From the NCBI GenBank assembly GCA_009840635.1, contig VXNL01000098.1, positions 1 to 64,000 on the forward strand: a stretch of 64,000 nucleotides of DNA, written 5' to 3'. A model generated the notes under the pieces. It saw only the letters and a program-made list of their open reading frames with translations, had not been told where the DNA came from and did no database searches. The position numbers and the translations under genes were made by a program. The stretch comes from Acidobacteriota bacterium (lineage in GTDB: Bacteria; Acidobacteriota; Vicinamibacteria; Marinacidobacterales; Marinacidobacteraceae). Shown here piece after piece: positions 27,889-38,487 of the stretch (position 1 is the stretch's first letter; each line of letters opens with the position of its first letter).

Positions 27889-28740
27889 CTACCGCCGGCC
27901 GCGGCGCCGGTCCGGTGGCAGGTCCACCTCGCCACGGACGTTCTCGTAGTCGATGCGCGACCTCCGGACGCCCGTGACGGTCAGGCCTCCCTCGACATCG
28001 CGAACCCGAACGCGGCCGGAGCCGGCGTCGCTGACGCGCACCTCGCCGCCCACCTCTTCGATCTCGATGCCGCCCGAGCCGTCGTCCGTCACGACCACGT
28101 TGCCGGTCACACCGCGGACCCGGGCCCCGCCGGAGCCGTCCTCCAGCCTGACGCTGCCTGTGACCTCGCGGATCGTGAGGCCTCCCGAGCCGTCCTCCAC
28201 CGACACGTCCCCGGTGACGCCCTCGATGGTCAGGCTCCCGGAGCCGTCCTCGACGCGAACGTCACCCTGGACGCCGCTGATGCGAAGACTCCCCGACCCG
28301 TCGTCCACGCGCACGCGTGCCACGTCCGAGATCACCGCCGATCCGGACTTGTCCTCCAGTTCGACGGCGGTGCCGGCCGGAACCCGGACCGCGAGGTGGA
28401 TGCTGGCGTAGTTGTTCCTCCAAAAACCCCAGCCGCCACTCCGCCGCTCCGGGTAGGTCGTGTCGAGGCGTCCTCCCTGAAGCGACACCGCCAGGCCGTC
28501 GAGGAGTTCCGCGCTGGCGGCGCACAGGGTGGCAGCCACCCGGAATTCCGAGAGCCCGGGTTCCCCGGTGATCTCGACGGCGCCGGCCCCGCTCTTCACC
28601 TCGAGGGTCCCGCCCGCGGGATCGCTCAGGTTCACCGTGTTCCGGTGCTCGCAGTGTTCGGGATCCGGTTGCGCCCAGGCGGCCGGCGCCACCAGCGCCG
28701 TCATCGCGAGCAGGATCGTCGTCTTCCGGGGTGTCGTCAT
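27889..28740 (-). CDS. Exported DUF4097-type repeat protein
   Basis: 283 residues from the ATG at 28740, preceded by a gggagg ribosome site. A signal peptide ends APAAWAQ. The second half is six or seven repeats of 18-19 residues with the core (V/R)(D/E)DGSG(S/G)LxIxxVxG(D/S/N), predicted to stack as a beta-solenoid. DUF4097/putative-adhesin proteins have this architecture; their role is unknown and they are often in the periplasm or on the surface. The open frame upstream of 28740 overlaps the divergent gene's promoter region and is unlikely to be translated. Confidence 0.8.
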   Translation of the reverse strand: MTTPRKTTILLAMTALVAPAAWAQPDPEHCEHRNTVNLSDPAGGTLEVKSGAGAVEITGEPGLSEFRVAATLCAASAELLDGLAVSLQGGRLDTTYPERRSGGWGFWRNNYASIHLAVRVPAGTAVELEDKSGSAVISDVARVRVDDGSGSLRISGVQGDVRVEDGSGSLTIEGVTGDVSVEDGSGGLTIREVTGSVRLEDGSGGARVRGVTGNVVVTDDGSGGIEIEEVGGEVRVSDAGSGRVRVRDVEGGLTVTGVRRSRIDYENVRGEVDLPPDRRRGRR

Positions 28741-28854
28741 CGGGGTGCCTCCCGCGGGGAGCCGCGAATCGCGTGTTGGCGCCGCTCGCCCCGCAACCGA
28801 CATAACGGACGGCCGCGCCGTTCGGTTCCGCCTCGAAACCACGGTCCGCGTCCC

Positions 28855-28860
28855 TATACT
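28855..28860 (+). promoter_or_regulatory. Candidate -10 box (TATACT) just before the CRTAC1-like gene
   Basis: TATACT ends 9 bp before the TTG start at 28870. If used, transcription would begin at or very near the start codon, giving a leaderless message. No convincing -35 hexamer is visible at 16-18 bp spacing. Confidence 0.35.
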
Positions 28861-28869
28861 GACGGGGCT

Positions 28870-30555
28870 TTGAGCCGTCGCGCCGGGATCCTCTTCATCG
28901 CGGCGTTCGGTCTCGCCGGGGCCGGGTCCGCGGCCGCCCAGGGATTCACCGAGGTGACGGACGAAGCGGGCATCCGCTTCATCCACGACGCCGGGGACGA
29001 GGGCAACTTTTCGCTGCCCGAGATCACCGGAGCGGGGGCAGGCTTTTTCGACGCCGACGGGGACGGAGACCTCGACATCTACCTGCTACAGGGCGGCCGG
29101 CCCGCCGACCCCGCGGGACCGAGGCCCGGAGCGCCGGGGAACGCTCTGTATCTCCAGGGTCCTCCTGGATCGTTCACCGACGCGAGCGCCGCTTCGGGAA
29201 CAGCCGACACCGGGTACGGAATGGGACTCGCCGCCGCGGATTTCGACGGAGACGGCCGGACCGATCTCTTCGTCACCAACTACGGGCCGGACGTCCTCTA
29301 CCGGAACCTCGGTGACGGGCGTTTCGAGGACGTGACCGCCAGGGCCGGCGTGGCCGGCGAGGGGTGGTCCTCCTCGGCGGCGTTTTGCGACTACGACGCC
29401 GACGGGCGGCTCGACCTCTACGTCGCCCGCTACGTGCGGAACGATCCGGGGAAGTTCTGCACTCAGCAGGACGGCAGCCGCGACTACTGCAGTCCGCAGG
29501 TCTTCCCGGGGGTCCACGACTACCTCTACCGAAACCTCGGCGGTGGACGGTTCGAGGACGTCTCGCTCGCGGCCGGACTCCGCGCCGTGCACGCGCCCGG
29601 GCTGGGCGTCGTCTGCCACGACTTCGACGGCGACCGGCGCCTCGACTTCTACGTGGCGAACGACGGCGAGGCGAACCAGCTCTGGCTGAACCAGGGCGGG
29701 AACGGTTTCGCCGACGACGCCTTTCTGGCGGGCGTCGCCCTGAACGACGCCGGCCGGCCGGAGGCCGGCATGGGCATCGCGCTCGGGGACGTGGACCACG
29801 ACCTCGATCTCGATCTCTTCATCACCCACGTGGCGGACGAGACCAACACGCTCTACCGCAGCGACGGCGCCGACTTCGGCCTCTCGTTCGCCGACCGCAC
29901 CGGCCCGTCGGGGCTCGGTCCGGCCAGCATGGCGATGACCGGTTTCGGGACCGGCTTTGTGGATCTCGACCTCGACGGCGCTCTCGACCTGGTGGTCGCG
30001 AACGGCCGGGTGCAGCGGAAACCCGCCCTGCCCGGGGCGCTCGGGGACTCCTTCTGGAAGGCGTTCGGCGAACCGAACCAGGTGTTCCGGAACGGCGGCG
30101 TCGAAGCAAGCGATGCGCTCTTCGGGGATTTTGGCGGCGCCGGCGACTTCTCCGCGGTCATCGAGGTCAGCCGTGGACTCGCGCTCGCGGACTACGACGA
30201 GGACGGGGACCTGGATCTGCTCCTGGCGAACGCCGAAGGGCCGGCGCGGCTCTACCGGAACGACTTCGAGCGTGCCGGGTCGCCGGTGCGCGTCAGCACG
30301 CTGGACCGCGAGGGACGGCCTTCCTTCCCCGCGGTGGTGACCGCCGTCTTCGCGGACGGCAGTCGGTCGGTTCGCCGCGCCGACCCGGGCGGCAGTTACC
30401 TGGCGACCGGGGATCCACGGGCTTTCTTTGCCGTCCCCGCCGGCGCCCAGGTGAGCGAGTTCGTGGTCGGGTGGCCGGACGGGGCTCGTGAAGTCTTCCC
30501 CGCGACCGGAGCCGATACCGTCAGCCTGCGCCGCGGCGCCGGCGAATCCCGCTGA
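28870..30555 (+). CDS. CRTAC1-like exported protein with FG-GAP/VCBS repeats and ASPIC/UnbV domain
   Basis: About 561 residues from a TTG at 28870. A signal peptide ends AGAGSAAAQ. Seven calcium-binding FG-GAP/VCBS-type blades follow, with D-x-D-x-D-G-x-x-D cores such as DADGDGDLDIYL and DYDEDGDLDLLLANA. A C-terminal ASPIC/UnbV domain follows (about 475-555, GGSYLATGDPRAFFAVP). Proteins of this CRTAC1 type form an extracellular beta-propeller; their ligand in bacteria is unknown. A TPR gene follows after 5 bp, an association repeated in reverse order at 60.9-64 kb. Confidence 0.85.
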   Translation: MSRRAGILFIAAFGLAGAGSAAAQGFTEVTDEAGIRFIHDAGDEGNFSLPEITGAGAGFFDADGDGDLDIYLLQGGRPADPAGPRPGAPGNALYLQGPPGSFTDASAASGTADTGYGMGLAAADFDGDGRTDLFVTNYGPDVLYRNLGDGRFEDVTARAGVAGEGWSSSAAFCDYDADGRLDLYVARYVRNDPGKFCTQQDGSRDYCSPQVFPGVHDYLYRNLGGGRFEDVSLAAGLRAVHAPGLGVVCHDFDGDRRLDFYVANDGEANQLWLNQGGNGFADDAFLAGVALNDAGRPEAGMGIALGDVDHDLDLDLFITHVADETNTLYRSDGADFGLSFADRTGPSGLGPASMAMTGFGTGFVDLDLDGALDLVVANGRVQRKPALPGALGDSFWKAFGEPNQVFRNGGVEASDALFGDFGGAGDFSAVIEVSRGLALADYDEDGDLDLLLANAEGPARLYRNDFERAGSPVRVSTLDREGRPSFPAVVTAVFADGSRSVRRADPGGSYLATGDPRAFFAVPAGAQVSEFVVGWPDGAREVFPATGADTVSLRRGAGESR

Positions 30556-30560
30556 AGACA

Positions 30561-32132
30561 ATGGCTCGCTCCCGGCAGCCCCGGAAGCGGCGGGGGGAGA
30601 AGACCGGCAGGATTCCGAGGAAGACCGACGAGCCCCGGGAATCCTCGCGCCGGCCACCGGGCCGCGACGGGACCTCTCCAAAACCGGCGGCCGAGCGGCG
30701 CGGAGGCCCTTCCCGGTCCCTCTGGCTCGGGGCCGCGGCCGCGGTCCTGATCGCGGCCTTCTTCATCCTCCGGGGGGGCGGCCCGGACCTTCCCGACCCT
30801 CCGGACCCCGACCTCTCCGGGATGGAGCCGGAAGTCGCCGAGGTGATCCGGCGGGCCCGTGCCGAAGTCCTCGACGACCGCGAATCCCCGGACCGCTGGG
30901 CGGCGCTCGGCGCCGCGCTCCTGGCTCACGAACTCCATTCGGAGGCGGCCACCGCGTACGCCGCCGCGGGCGCGCTGGCCGCGGACGACTACCGGTTTCC
31001 GTACCTGAAGGCCCGGTCCTTGTGGCGCCCGAACCCCGAGCTGGCCGAAGCCGCTGCGCTCGAAGCGATCGGCCTGAATCCCTCCTACATTCCCGCCTAC
31101 CTGCTCGCGGGACAGATCGCCGAGGACCGCGCGGATCCCGAGACCGCAAAGGACCACTACCGAACGGCTCTTGAGCGGCTGGGCAGAACCCGCTCCGCGC
31201 CGGCCAACACCGCGGCCGCGAGTTTCCGGCTCGGGCGCCTGCTCGCGGGCGACGGCAACCTCGAAGAGGCGCTGCCGCTCCTGGAGCAGGCGGAGGGCCT
31301 CGCTCCGGAGTCCGGCGCCATCGCCGCCGCGCTGGCCCGCGTCTACCGGCGGACGGGTGACGGCGAAAAGGCGCAAGCCGCGGCGGAACGCGCCCGCAGT
31401 CTCGACCACGACCTCATGATCAGCGATCCGTTGATCGACGCGGTGAACAACGTGGCTGCCTCCGTGATCGGCAAGGAGCGCCGCGCCTTCGCCGCCGAAG
31501 GCGCGGGACGTCCCGAGGTGGCGGAGCGTCTGCTCCGCGAGATGATCCGGTCGCGCCCGGACGCCGCGGACCTCTACTACAACCTCGGAAACAACCTCTC
31601 CCGGCAGGGGAGGAATGAGGAAGCGCTCGCTGCTTGGGCCACCGCGCTCGAGAAGAACCCAGACCACGTCGCGGCGCTCATCAACTCGAGCATCGTTCTC
31701 GCGCAGTCCGGGAATCTCGGCGAGGCGGAGCGGCGCTGCCTCCACGCACTCGAGATCCAGCCGAACCATCCGGGTGCGCTCTCCAGTCTCGGCAGCATCG
31801 CCGCGCTCGGCGGCAGAAGAGCGGATGCGCTTCGCTGGTTCCGGCGGGCGCTCGAACAGGAGCCCGAGCGCGCGGGGACCCATGATTCGATCGCCCAGGT
31901 ACTCGCGGCGAACCGCCAGTTCGCTGACGCGATCCGCCATTTCCGGATCGCGGTCGGCAAGGAACCCTTCCGGGGCGACTACCGGTTGGGACTCGCCGCC
32001 ACCCTCGCCTCGACCGGTGATTTCGAGGGCGCCTGGACGGTGGTCCATGACGGCCGCCGATTGGGAATCGAGCTACCCGCAAACTTCCTCGGGATGTTGC
32101 GCCAGGCGATGCCGGAACCGGCGTTCCGCTAG
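30561..32132 (+). CDS. Membrane-anchored TPR protein
   Basis: 523 residues. A highly basic N-terminal 50 residues precedes one membrane helix (about 53-71). The rest is a periplasmic solenoid of about ten tetratricopeptide repeats, for example DLYYNLGNNLSRQGRNEEAL and HPGALSSLGSIAALGGRRADA. TPRs mediate protein-protein contacts. It lies 5 bp after the CRTAC1-like gene, so both are one transcript, and it may scaffold that protein. No catalytic motif seen. Confidence 0.8.
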   Translation: MARSRQPRKRRGEKTGRIPRKTDEPRESSRRPPGRDGTSPKPAAERRGGPSRSLWLGAAAAVLIAAFFILRGGGPDLPDPPDPDLSGMEPEVAEVIRRARAEVLDDRESPDRWAALGAALLAHELHSEAATAYAAAGALAADDYRFPYLKARSLWRPNPELAEAAALEAIGLNPSYIPAYLLAGQIAEDRADPETAKDHYRTALERLGRTRSAPANTAAASFRLGRLLAGDGNLEEALPLLEQAEGLAPESGAIAAALARVYRRTGDGEKAQAAAERARSLDHDLMISDPLIDAVNNVAASVIGKERRAFAAEGAGRPEVAERLLREMIRSRPDAADLYYNLGNNLSRQGRNEEALAAWATALEKNPDHVAALINSSIVLAQSGNLGEAERRCLHALEIQPNHPGALSSLGSIAALGGRRADALRWFRRALEQEPERAGTHDSIAQVLAANRQFADAIRHFRIAVGKEPFRGDYRLGLAATLASTGDFEGAWTVVHDGRRLGIELPANFLGMLRQAMPEPAFR

Positions 32133-32168
32133 CGCACTCACCTCCCGGCCGGCGGCGCTCGGAGCCGT

Positions 32169-32198
32169 TTGAACCGGGCGGGAAACCCGCCATATGAT
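32169..32198 (+). promoter_or_regulatory. Sigma-70-like promoter of receptor 2 with palindrome in the spacer
   Basis: TTGAAC (32169-32174) and TATGAT (32193-32198) are separated by 18 bp. The spacer contains ggcggg-aaa-cccgcc, a perfect 6-bp inverted repeat that could be an operator or a weak hairpin. The ATG at 32323 would have a leader of about 115 nt. Confidence 0.5.
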
Positions 32199-32322
32199 CG
32201 GTTCATTAATTTGAATGTTCCGTCCCGCTTCGCGATTCGAAATGCCGTGCCAGGGTGCGGTACGTCGAATAACCAGGCGGTCAGCGGAAGCTCCCCTTGT
32301 CTTTTCCCGTGAAGGAGGGACC

Positions 32323-35224
32323 ATGAGAAAGATTCTTTTCGCTCTTCTGCTCCTCGCGTTCGCCGTGCCGGCGACCGCCCAGCAGCAGTACGGGCGCCTC
32401 GAAGGCGCCGCTCGCGACGCTCAGGGACTCGCCCTCCCCGGAGTGTCGGTCAGCCTCACCGGTGAGGCCATCATCGGAGGCCGGAACGCCACGACCGACA
32501 TCGACGGCTCCTACCGGTTCCAGGCACTGCCTCCGGGCGACTACAACATCCAGTTCGAACTGAGCGGCTTCCAGACCGTGGTGTTCGAAGCCGTGCGTGT
32601 CGTGACCGGCGCCACCTTCACCGTGGACGCCAACATGCAGATCGCGACGGTGGCGGAAACGGTCACCGTGACCGGCGAGTCACCGGTGGTGGACGTGAAG
32701 TCCACCGGCGTGGCGGCAACCTTCGACAAGACCCAGCTCGACGAGGTCCCCACCGCAACCGACATGTGGGCCGTGCTTCAGCAGAGCCCGGGAGTCCGGG
32801 TGCAGGGGTTCGACGTGGGCGGCTCGCACAAGAGCCAGCAGTCCATGTACGAGACCTTACGGGGTGCGGAGCCAGAACCGGGTCCTCTACGAGGGCGTGA
32901 ACACTACCGAGGGTTCCGGCAGCGCGGGCGGTTACTACGACTACTACGCGATGGAGGAGATGCAGGTCTCGGCGCAGGGCTCGGACGTGGAGATGTCCAC
33001 CCCGGGCGCGCAGATCCAGACGACCGTCAAGAGCGGCGGTAACGAGTTCTCCGGTCTCGAGAGCGGGGCCTGGAATCCGGCCGACTGGATCGCCGACAAC
33101 TTCGACAGCGAACTCGAGTCCAACAACGCCTCCGCGGCCCCGGTGCTCAAGTTTTACGAGTACCACATCGATCTGGGCGGCCCCATCGTCCGGGACAAGG
33201 CGTGGTTCTACGCGGCCTACAACAACTTCTACATCGACACCGCGGTATCGGGTCAGCCGATCGAACTCGGCACCGACGTCGGAGACTTCGACATCTTCAC
33301 CGCCAAGGTGAACTACCAGGTCACCGAGCGCGACCAGTTCATCGGCTTTTCGACCTGGTCGTGGAAGCGGAAGCCCAACCGCTCCATTTCGGCCACGATC
33401 CCGGCGGAGTCGGTGCTGGCCCAGGACTACTGGATCTGGCTGCACAAGGCCGAGTGGCAGCGGGTCTGGAGCGACCGGCTCTACAGCAACATCATGGTCG
33501 GCCATATGGGCACGGTCTGGCCCATGACCCCCAAGGGCGACCCCATCAACGGGAACGAGCCGCGTATCGAGGCGACCAACAACCTGCGCTCGGGCGCCGG
33601 CTGGCAGCCCTTCACCTCGAAGCGCTGGAAGCCGCAGAGCACGGGTCAGTTCAACTACTACGTCCCGATCGGTACGGGCAGCCACGACTTCAAGTTCGGC
33701 TGGGACTGGCAGCTCGACTCGCAGCTCTTCGGCTGGAACTCCAACTCCGGGGCGGTCCGCTACCTCGACGACATGAACGAGGGGCGGCCCCACGACGTGG
33801 ACCGCGTCCTTCTGGTGGGCGTCCCGAACCTCACCGACGACCGGAACATGCACGCGGACTTCTTCGCGCAGGACGTCTGGACGGTGAACGACCGCTTGAC
33901 GGTAACGCTCGGTTTCCGGGTCGGCAGCCAGATCCTTTCCTACCTGGAATCGGACAACAAGCCGGGCAGTCCCTGCCCCGACTCGCTGCTCTGCCAGTTC
34001 GAACTGCCGTCCAACCAGTCCACCTACCTCACCGAGGTCTTCGGCGCCGGCGCCACCATCCCGGGCGACCATGTCTATTCGCACTGGAACGTCGCCCCCC
34101 GGGCGGGCTTCACCTACGACATCACGGGTGAAGGCACTTCGGTGTTCAAGGCGTATGCCGGACGTTACTACTCGAACATCGGCACCGGTCTCGGCTCCGC
34201 GAACCCGGGTGGACAGGCAAGCGCCACCTACATCTTCGCCGATCAGAACATGAACGGGGTGCTCGAGGATTCATCCGAACTCGGAGAGCGGCTCACGTTC
34301 AATGCCGGCGCCGGAGCGGGAACGCCCATCGACCCGAACTGGGACCTGGCCTGGGCCGACGAGGCCAGCGCCGCGATCGAGCACGAGCTCACCGCCGACC
34401 TCGGATCCAGGGTCTCCTATGTGTACAAGCGGATGCGGAATACCTGGTCGAGCGGCCTGAACCAGGTGCTCCTCAACAACCGCAACACCTCGATCGCGCT
34501 CGGTAACGCCGAGGGCTGCGCCGGTGACTGTCCCGCCGGCTACAGCCGCTCGTTCAACCTGCGGGTCATCCCGGAGGACCTGGTGGGGGCGACCGACAAC
34601 ATCACGATGAACCATCCGGGCGGCGAGAGCGACATGGACTTCCACACCCTGTCGCTGGCGTTGAACAAGCGGTTCCGCAACAACTTCTTCTACAACGTCT
34701 ACTTCGACTACCAGTGGCGGTCCGAGCCGCGGAGCCCCGGCACCTCGTCCACCTCGTGGGCGGCCCGGAACCCCCTTTCGGCGGACCCCACCGCCCAAGG
34801 CTGGTTCATTAACTACGACCAGGACATCCCGACGGTGCAGGACACCAGCACCTACCAGTTCAAGACCTCGGCCCGCTACGTGCTGCCGTACGACATCGGG
34901 CTCGCCGGTACCTACCGGCTGATCAGCGGCTTCAACTTCGCCCCGACCCACCGGCTTAGCATCTATGGCGGAAGCCTGAAGCCCTACGTCTGGCTGGCGC
35001 CCATGAACGAGGATCGCTCCGACAACGTGGCCATCCTCGACTTCCGGGTGGACAAGTCGTTCGAGATCGGTGACGGAATACGCATCCAGGGCATCGTCGA
35101 CCTGTTCAACGCGCTGAACGCCAACACGGTGACGAACTTCCAGTTGCTCGATACGGCGTATCGGAACGTCGTGGACTACCTGAAAGGACGAACGATCGGG
35201 TTCTCGGCGAGGTTGACTTTCTGA
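32323..35224 (+). pseudogene. TonB-dependent receptor paralogue 2, split by a 1-base insertion
   Basis: The start (ATG at 32323, preceded by aaggaggg) and residues 1-178 match paralogue 3 closely: signal peptide, carboxypeptidase-regulatory-like domain and plug up to YET. At 32859 there is an extra A (accttacgggg here, accttcgggg in paralogue 3 at about 36017). The frame then shifts and ends at 33042. The remaining plug and barrel, ending SARLTF at 35224, are intact in the next frame. Without the insertion it would be a normal receptor of about 966 residues. It is either a recent pseudogene, a phase-variable allele or an assembly error; the rest of the frame shows no other decay. Confidence 0.85.
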
Positions 35225-35251
35225 CCCGCTGAGCCGTCCGCTCGGGACCTG

Positions 35252-35293
35252 GCCCGCCGGCTTCCCCACGGAAGCCGGCGGGCTTTTCTTTTT
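35252..35293 (+). terminator. Rho-independent terminator after receptor 2
   Basis: A perfect 14-bp stem (gcccgccggcttcc paired with ggaagccggcgggc) with a 4-base loop is followed by ttttctttttt. It starts 28 bp after the stop of receptor 2. Confidence 0.92.
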
Positions 35294-35483
35294 GCCGCTG
35301 AGGACTGTACGTATCCCGTCAGTGGATCGAAAAAATTGGATCGGATTCGTGAATTCGATCTCCTGTCCTCCGTATCCTGTTGAAAAATGGGCCCTTGTGG
35401 ATTCAGAAGACCCGATCGATCGATGGCACATCTCTTGCCGAACTCTGGTACCGTTTCTTCTACTTTCCCCCCAAGGAGGGACC

Positions 35484-38378
35484 ATGAGAAAGACTCTTCT
35501 CGCTCTTCTGTTCCTGGCGTTCGCCCTCCCGGCGACCGCCCAGCAGCAGTACGGGCGCCTCGAAGGCGCGGCACGCGACGCCCAGGGACTCGCCCTCCCC
35601 GGAGTGTCGGTCAGCCTCACCGGTGAGGCCATTATCGGAGGCCGGAACGCCACCACCGATATCGACGGCTCGTACCGGTTCCAGGCGCTGCCCCCGGGCG
35701 ACTACAACCTTTCCTTCGAACTGAGCGGTTTCCAGACCGTCGTGTTCGAAGCCGTCCGGGTCGTGACCGGCGCCACCTTCACGGTGGACGCCAACATGCA
35801 GATCGCGACCGTGGCCGAGACGGTCACCGTGACCGGCGAGTCGCCGGTGGTGGACGTGAAGTCCACCGGCGTGGCGGCGACCTTCGACAAGACCCAGCTC
35901 GACGAGGTCCCGACCGCCACCGACATGTGGGCGGTGCTCCACCAGAGCCCGGGCATCCGCGTCCAGGGCTACGACGTGGGCGGCTCCCACAAGAGCCAGC
36001 AGTCCATGTACGAGACCTTCGGGGTGCGGAGCCAGAACCGGGTCCTCTACGAGGGCGTGAACACCACCGAGGGCACCGGCTCGGCCGGCGGCTACTACGA
36101 CTACTACGCGATGGAGGAGATGCAGGTCTCGGCGCAGGGTGCGGACGTGGAGATGTCCACCCCGGGCGCGCAGATCCAGACGACCGTCAAGAGCGGCGGT
36201 AACGATTTCTCCGGTCTCCAGAGCGGCGCCTACAACCCCGCTGAGTGGATCGCCGACAACTTCACGCCCGAACTCGAGGCGCAGGGCGGCTCGCCGTCGC
36301 CGGTGCTCAAGTTCTATGAGTTCCACCTCGATCTCGGCGGCCCCATCGTGCGCGACAAGGCGTGGTTCTACGGCGCTTACAACAACTTCTACATCGACAC
36401 CGCCATCTCGGGCGTGGACCAGAACCTCGCCACCGACGTCGGCGACTTCGACATCTTCACCGCCAAGGTGAACTACCAGATCACGGAGCGCGACCAGTTC
36501 ATCGGCTTTTCGACCTGGTCGTGGAAGCGGAAGCCGAACCGCGGACTCTCCGCGACGCGTCCCGCCGAGTCCATCCTCGCCCAGGACTACTGGATCTGGC
36601 TCCACAAGGCCGAGTGGCAGCGCGTCTGGAGCGACCGTTTCTTCAGCAACATCATGGTCGGCCACATGGGCACGACGTGGCCGATGGTTCCGAAGGCCGA
36701 TCCCATCAACGGGAACGAGCCGCGGACCAATCTCGCCACCGCGGTTGTCTCCGGAGCCGGATGGCAGCCCTTCACCCGGAACCGCTGGAAGCCCCAGAGC
36801 ACCGCGCAGTTCAACTACTACGTCCCGATCGGCAACGGCAGCCACGACTTCAAGTTCGGCTGGGACTGGCAGATCGACAGCGAGCTTCGCGGGTTCAACA
36901 CGAACTCCGGCGGCGTCCGCTACCGCGACGATCCGGGCCAGGGCCGCCCGCTCAACGTGCACCAGGTGGACCTCGTGGGAGTTCCGAACCTGGTGGAGAA
37001 CCCGAACATGCACGCGGACTTCTTCGTGCAGGACGTCTGGACCGTCAACGACCGCCTGACCCTGATGGCGGGAGTCCGGGTAGGCAGCCAGATCCTCTCC
37101 TACCTGGAAGCGGACAACTCGCCGGGAAGCGCTTGCCAGGACGTGCTCAAGTGCCAGTTCGAACTCCCGGCCAACCAGAGCCAGATCCTCATGAGCGTCT
37201 TCGGCTCCGGCGGCGTGACGCCTGGCGACGATGTGTTCAGCCACTGGAACATCGCGCCCCGGGTGGGTCTCACCTACGACCTCACCGGCGAAGGTTCCAG
37301 CGTCTTCAAGACGTACTTCGGTCGCTACTACTCGAACATCGGCACCGGGCTGCTGTCGGCGAACCCCGGCGGCCAGCCTTCAGCCCGCTACGAGTTCCTC
37401 GATCAGAACATGAACGGAGTGCTCGACGACGTCTCCGAACTGGGCCAGCAGCTCTCGTTCACGGCGGGTGCGGGCTCCGGTTCGACGACGCCGATCGATC
37501 CGAACTGGACGCTCCCCTGGGCGGACGAACTCAGCGCCTCGCTCGAGCACGAGCTGACCGCGGACCTCGGTGCGCGTGTTTCGTACGTGTACAAGCGGAT
37601 GCGGAACACCTGGGGCACCTACGACCAGGCGGATCTGGGCCTGAACACCCCGATCCACATTCCGACCTGCGACGGGTGTCCGGCGGGTTACAACCGGTCG
37701 TTCAACCTGATGCTCTACCCCGAAGAACTGGTCGGAACGACGGAGAACCTCACGACGAACCATCCGGCCGGCGAGAGCGACATGGACTTCCACACCGTTT
37801 CGCTCGGACTCAACAAGCGGTTCCGGAGCAACTTCTTCTACAACGTGTACTTCGACTACCAGTGGCGGTCGGAGCCGCGGAGCCCCGCCGGGTCGTCCAG
37901 CGGCTGGGCAACCAGTTCGCCGCTCTCTTCCGACCCCACGGCGCAGGGTTGGTTCCTCAACTACGACCAGGACATTCCGACGGTTCAGGATACGACCACT
38001 TACCAGTTGAAGGCTTCCGCACGGTATGTCCTTCCCTATGAGGTCGGAGTGGCGGGAACGTATCGGCTCGTGAGTGGGTACAACTACGCGCCGACCCACC
38101 GGAACTCCGTGTACGACGGGCGGGTGACGGTCACTTCCTGGCTCGCCCCCATGAATGAGGCCCGCTCGCCCAACGTGACCATCGTGGACTTCCGGCTCGA
38201 CAAGTCCTTCGCGATGAGCGATCGCATGAACGTCCAGTTCATTGTCGATCTCTTCAACGCGCTGAACGCGAACACGATCGTGAACTTCCAGTTGCTGGAC
38301 ACCGCCACGCCTTACCAAAACATCGTCGAATACCTGAAAGGACGAACGATCGGGCTTTCCGCGAGGTTGACCTTCTGA
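35484..38378 (+). CDS. TonB-dependent receptor with carboxypeptidase-regulatory-like domain (paralogue 3)
   Basis: 964 residues from the ATG at 35484, preceded by aaggaggg. A signal peptide ends ALPATAQQQ. A carboxypeptidase-regulatory-like domain (about 22-110) is followed by a plug with YDVGGSHKSQQSMYETFGVR and a barrel ending SARLTF. It is a tandem, highly similar copy of receptor 2 and intact. Its own terminator and roughly 190-bp leader show it is a separate transcription unit. Likely role: outer-membrane uptake of an oligomeric nutrient. Confidence 0.92.
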   Translation: MRKTLLALLFLAFALPATAQQQYGRLEGAARDAQGLALPGVSVSLTGEAIIGGRNATTDIDGSYRFQALPPGDYNLSFELSGFQTVVFEAVRVVTGATFTVDANMQIATVAETVTVTGESPVVDVKSTGVAATFDKTQLDEVPTATDMWAVLHQSPGIRVQGYDVGGSHKSQQSMYETFGVRSQNRVLYEGVNTTEGTGSAGGYYDYYAMEEMQVSAQGADVEMSTPGAQIQTTVKSGGNDFSGLQSGAYNPAEWIADNFTPELEAQGGSPSPVLKFYEFHLDLGGPIVRDKAWFYGAYNNFYIDTAISGVDQNLATDVGDFDIFTAKVNYQITERDQFIGFSTWSWKRKPNRGLSATRPAESILAQDYWIWLHKAEWQRVWSDRFFSNIMVGHMGTTWPMVPKADPINGNEPRTNLATAVVSGAGWQPFTRNRWKPQSTAQFNYYVPIGNGSHDFKFGWDWQIDSELRGFNTNSGGVRYRDDPGQGRPLNVHQVDLVGVPNLVENPNMHADFFVQDVWTVNDRLTLMAGVRVGSQILSYLEADNSPGSACQDVLKCQFELPANQSQILMSVFGSGGVTPGDDVFSHWNIAPRVGLTYDLTGEGSSVFKTYFGRYYSNIGTGLLSANPGGQPSARYEFLDQNMNGVLDDVSELGQQLSFTAGAGSGSTTPIDPNWTLPWADELSASLEHELTADLGARVSYVYKRMRNTWGTYDQADLGLNTPIHIPTCDGCPAGYNRSFNLMLYPEELVGTTENLTTNHPAGESDMDFHTVSLGLNKRFRSNFFYNVYFDYQWRSEPRSPAGSSSGWATSSPLSSDPTAQGWFLNYDQDIPTVQDTTTYQLKASARYVLPYEVGVAGTYRLVSGYNYAPTHRNSVYDGRVTVTSWLAPMNEARSPNVTIVDFRLDKSFAMSDRMNVQFIVDLFNALNANTIVNFQLLDTATPYQNIVEYLKGRTIGLSARLTF

Positions 38379-38419
38379 TCTGACAGCAGGCCAGCCAACC
38401 GGTTCAGCCGGAACAGCAC

Positions 38420-38460
38420 GGCCCGCCGGTCCCGCAAGGGGCCGGCGGGCCTTTTCTTTT
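38420..38460 (+). terminator. Rho-independent terminator after receptor 3
   Basis: A stem of ggcccgccggtccc with ggggccggcgggcc (one G-T pair) and a gcaa loop is followed by ttttctttt. It has the same design as the terminator at 35252. Confidence 0.92.
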
Positions 38461-38487
38461 GTGCGTGACTTCGGCCAAGATCGGCGC

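Noticed and set aside
27889-28740. Short GC-rich repeats considered as a CRISPR-like array
   Set aside because: The periodicity of about 54 bp is the coding of 18-residue protein repeats; there are no unrelated spacers.
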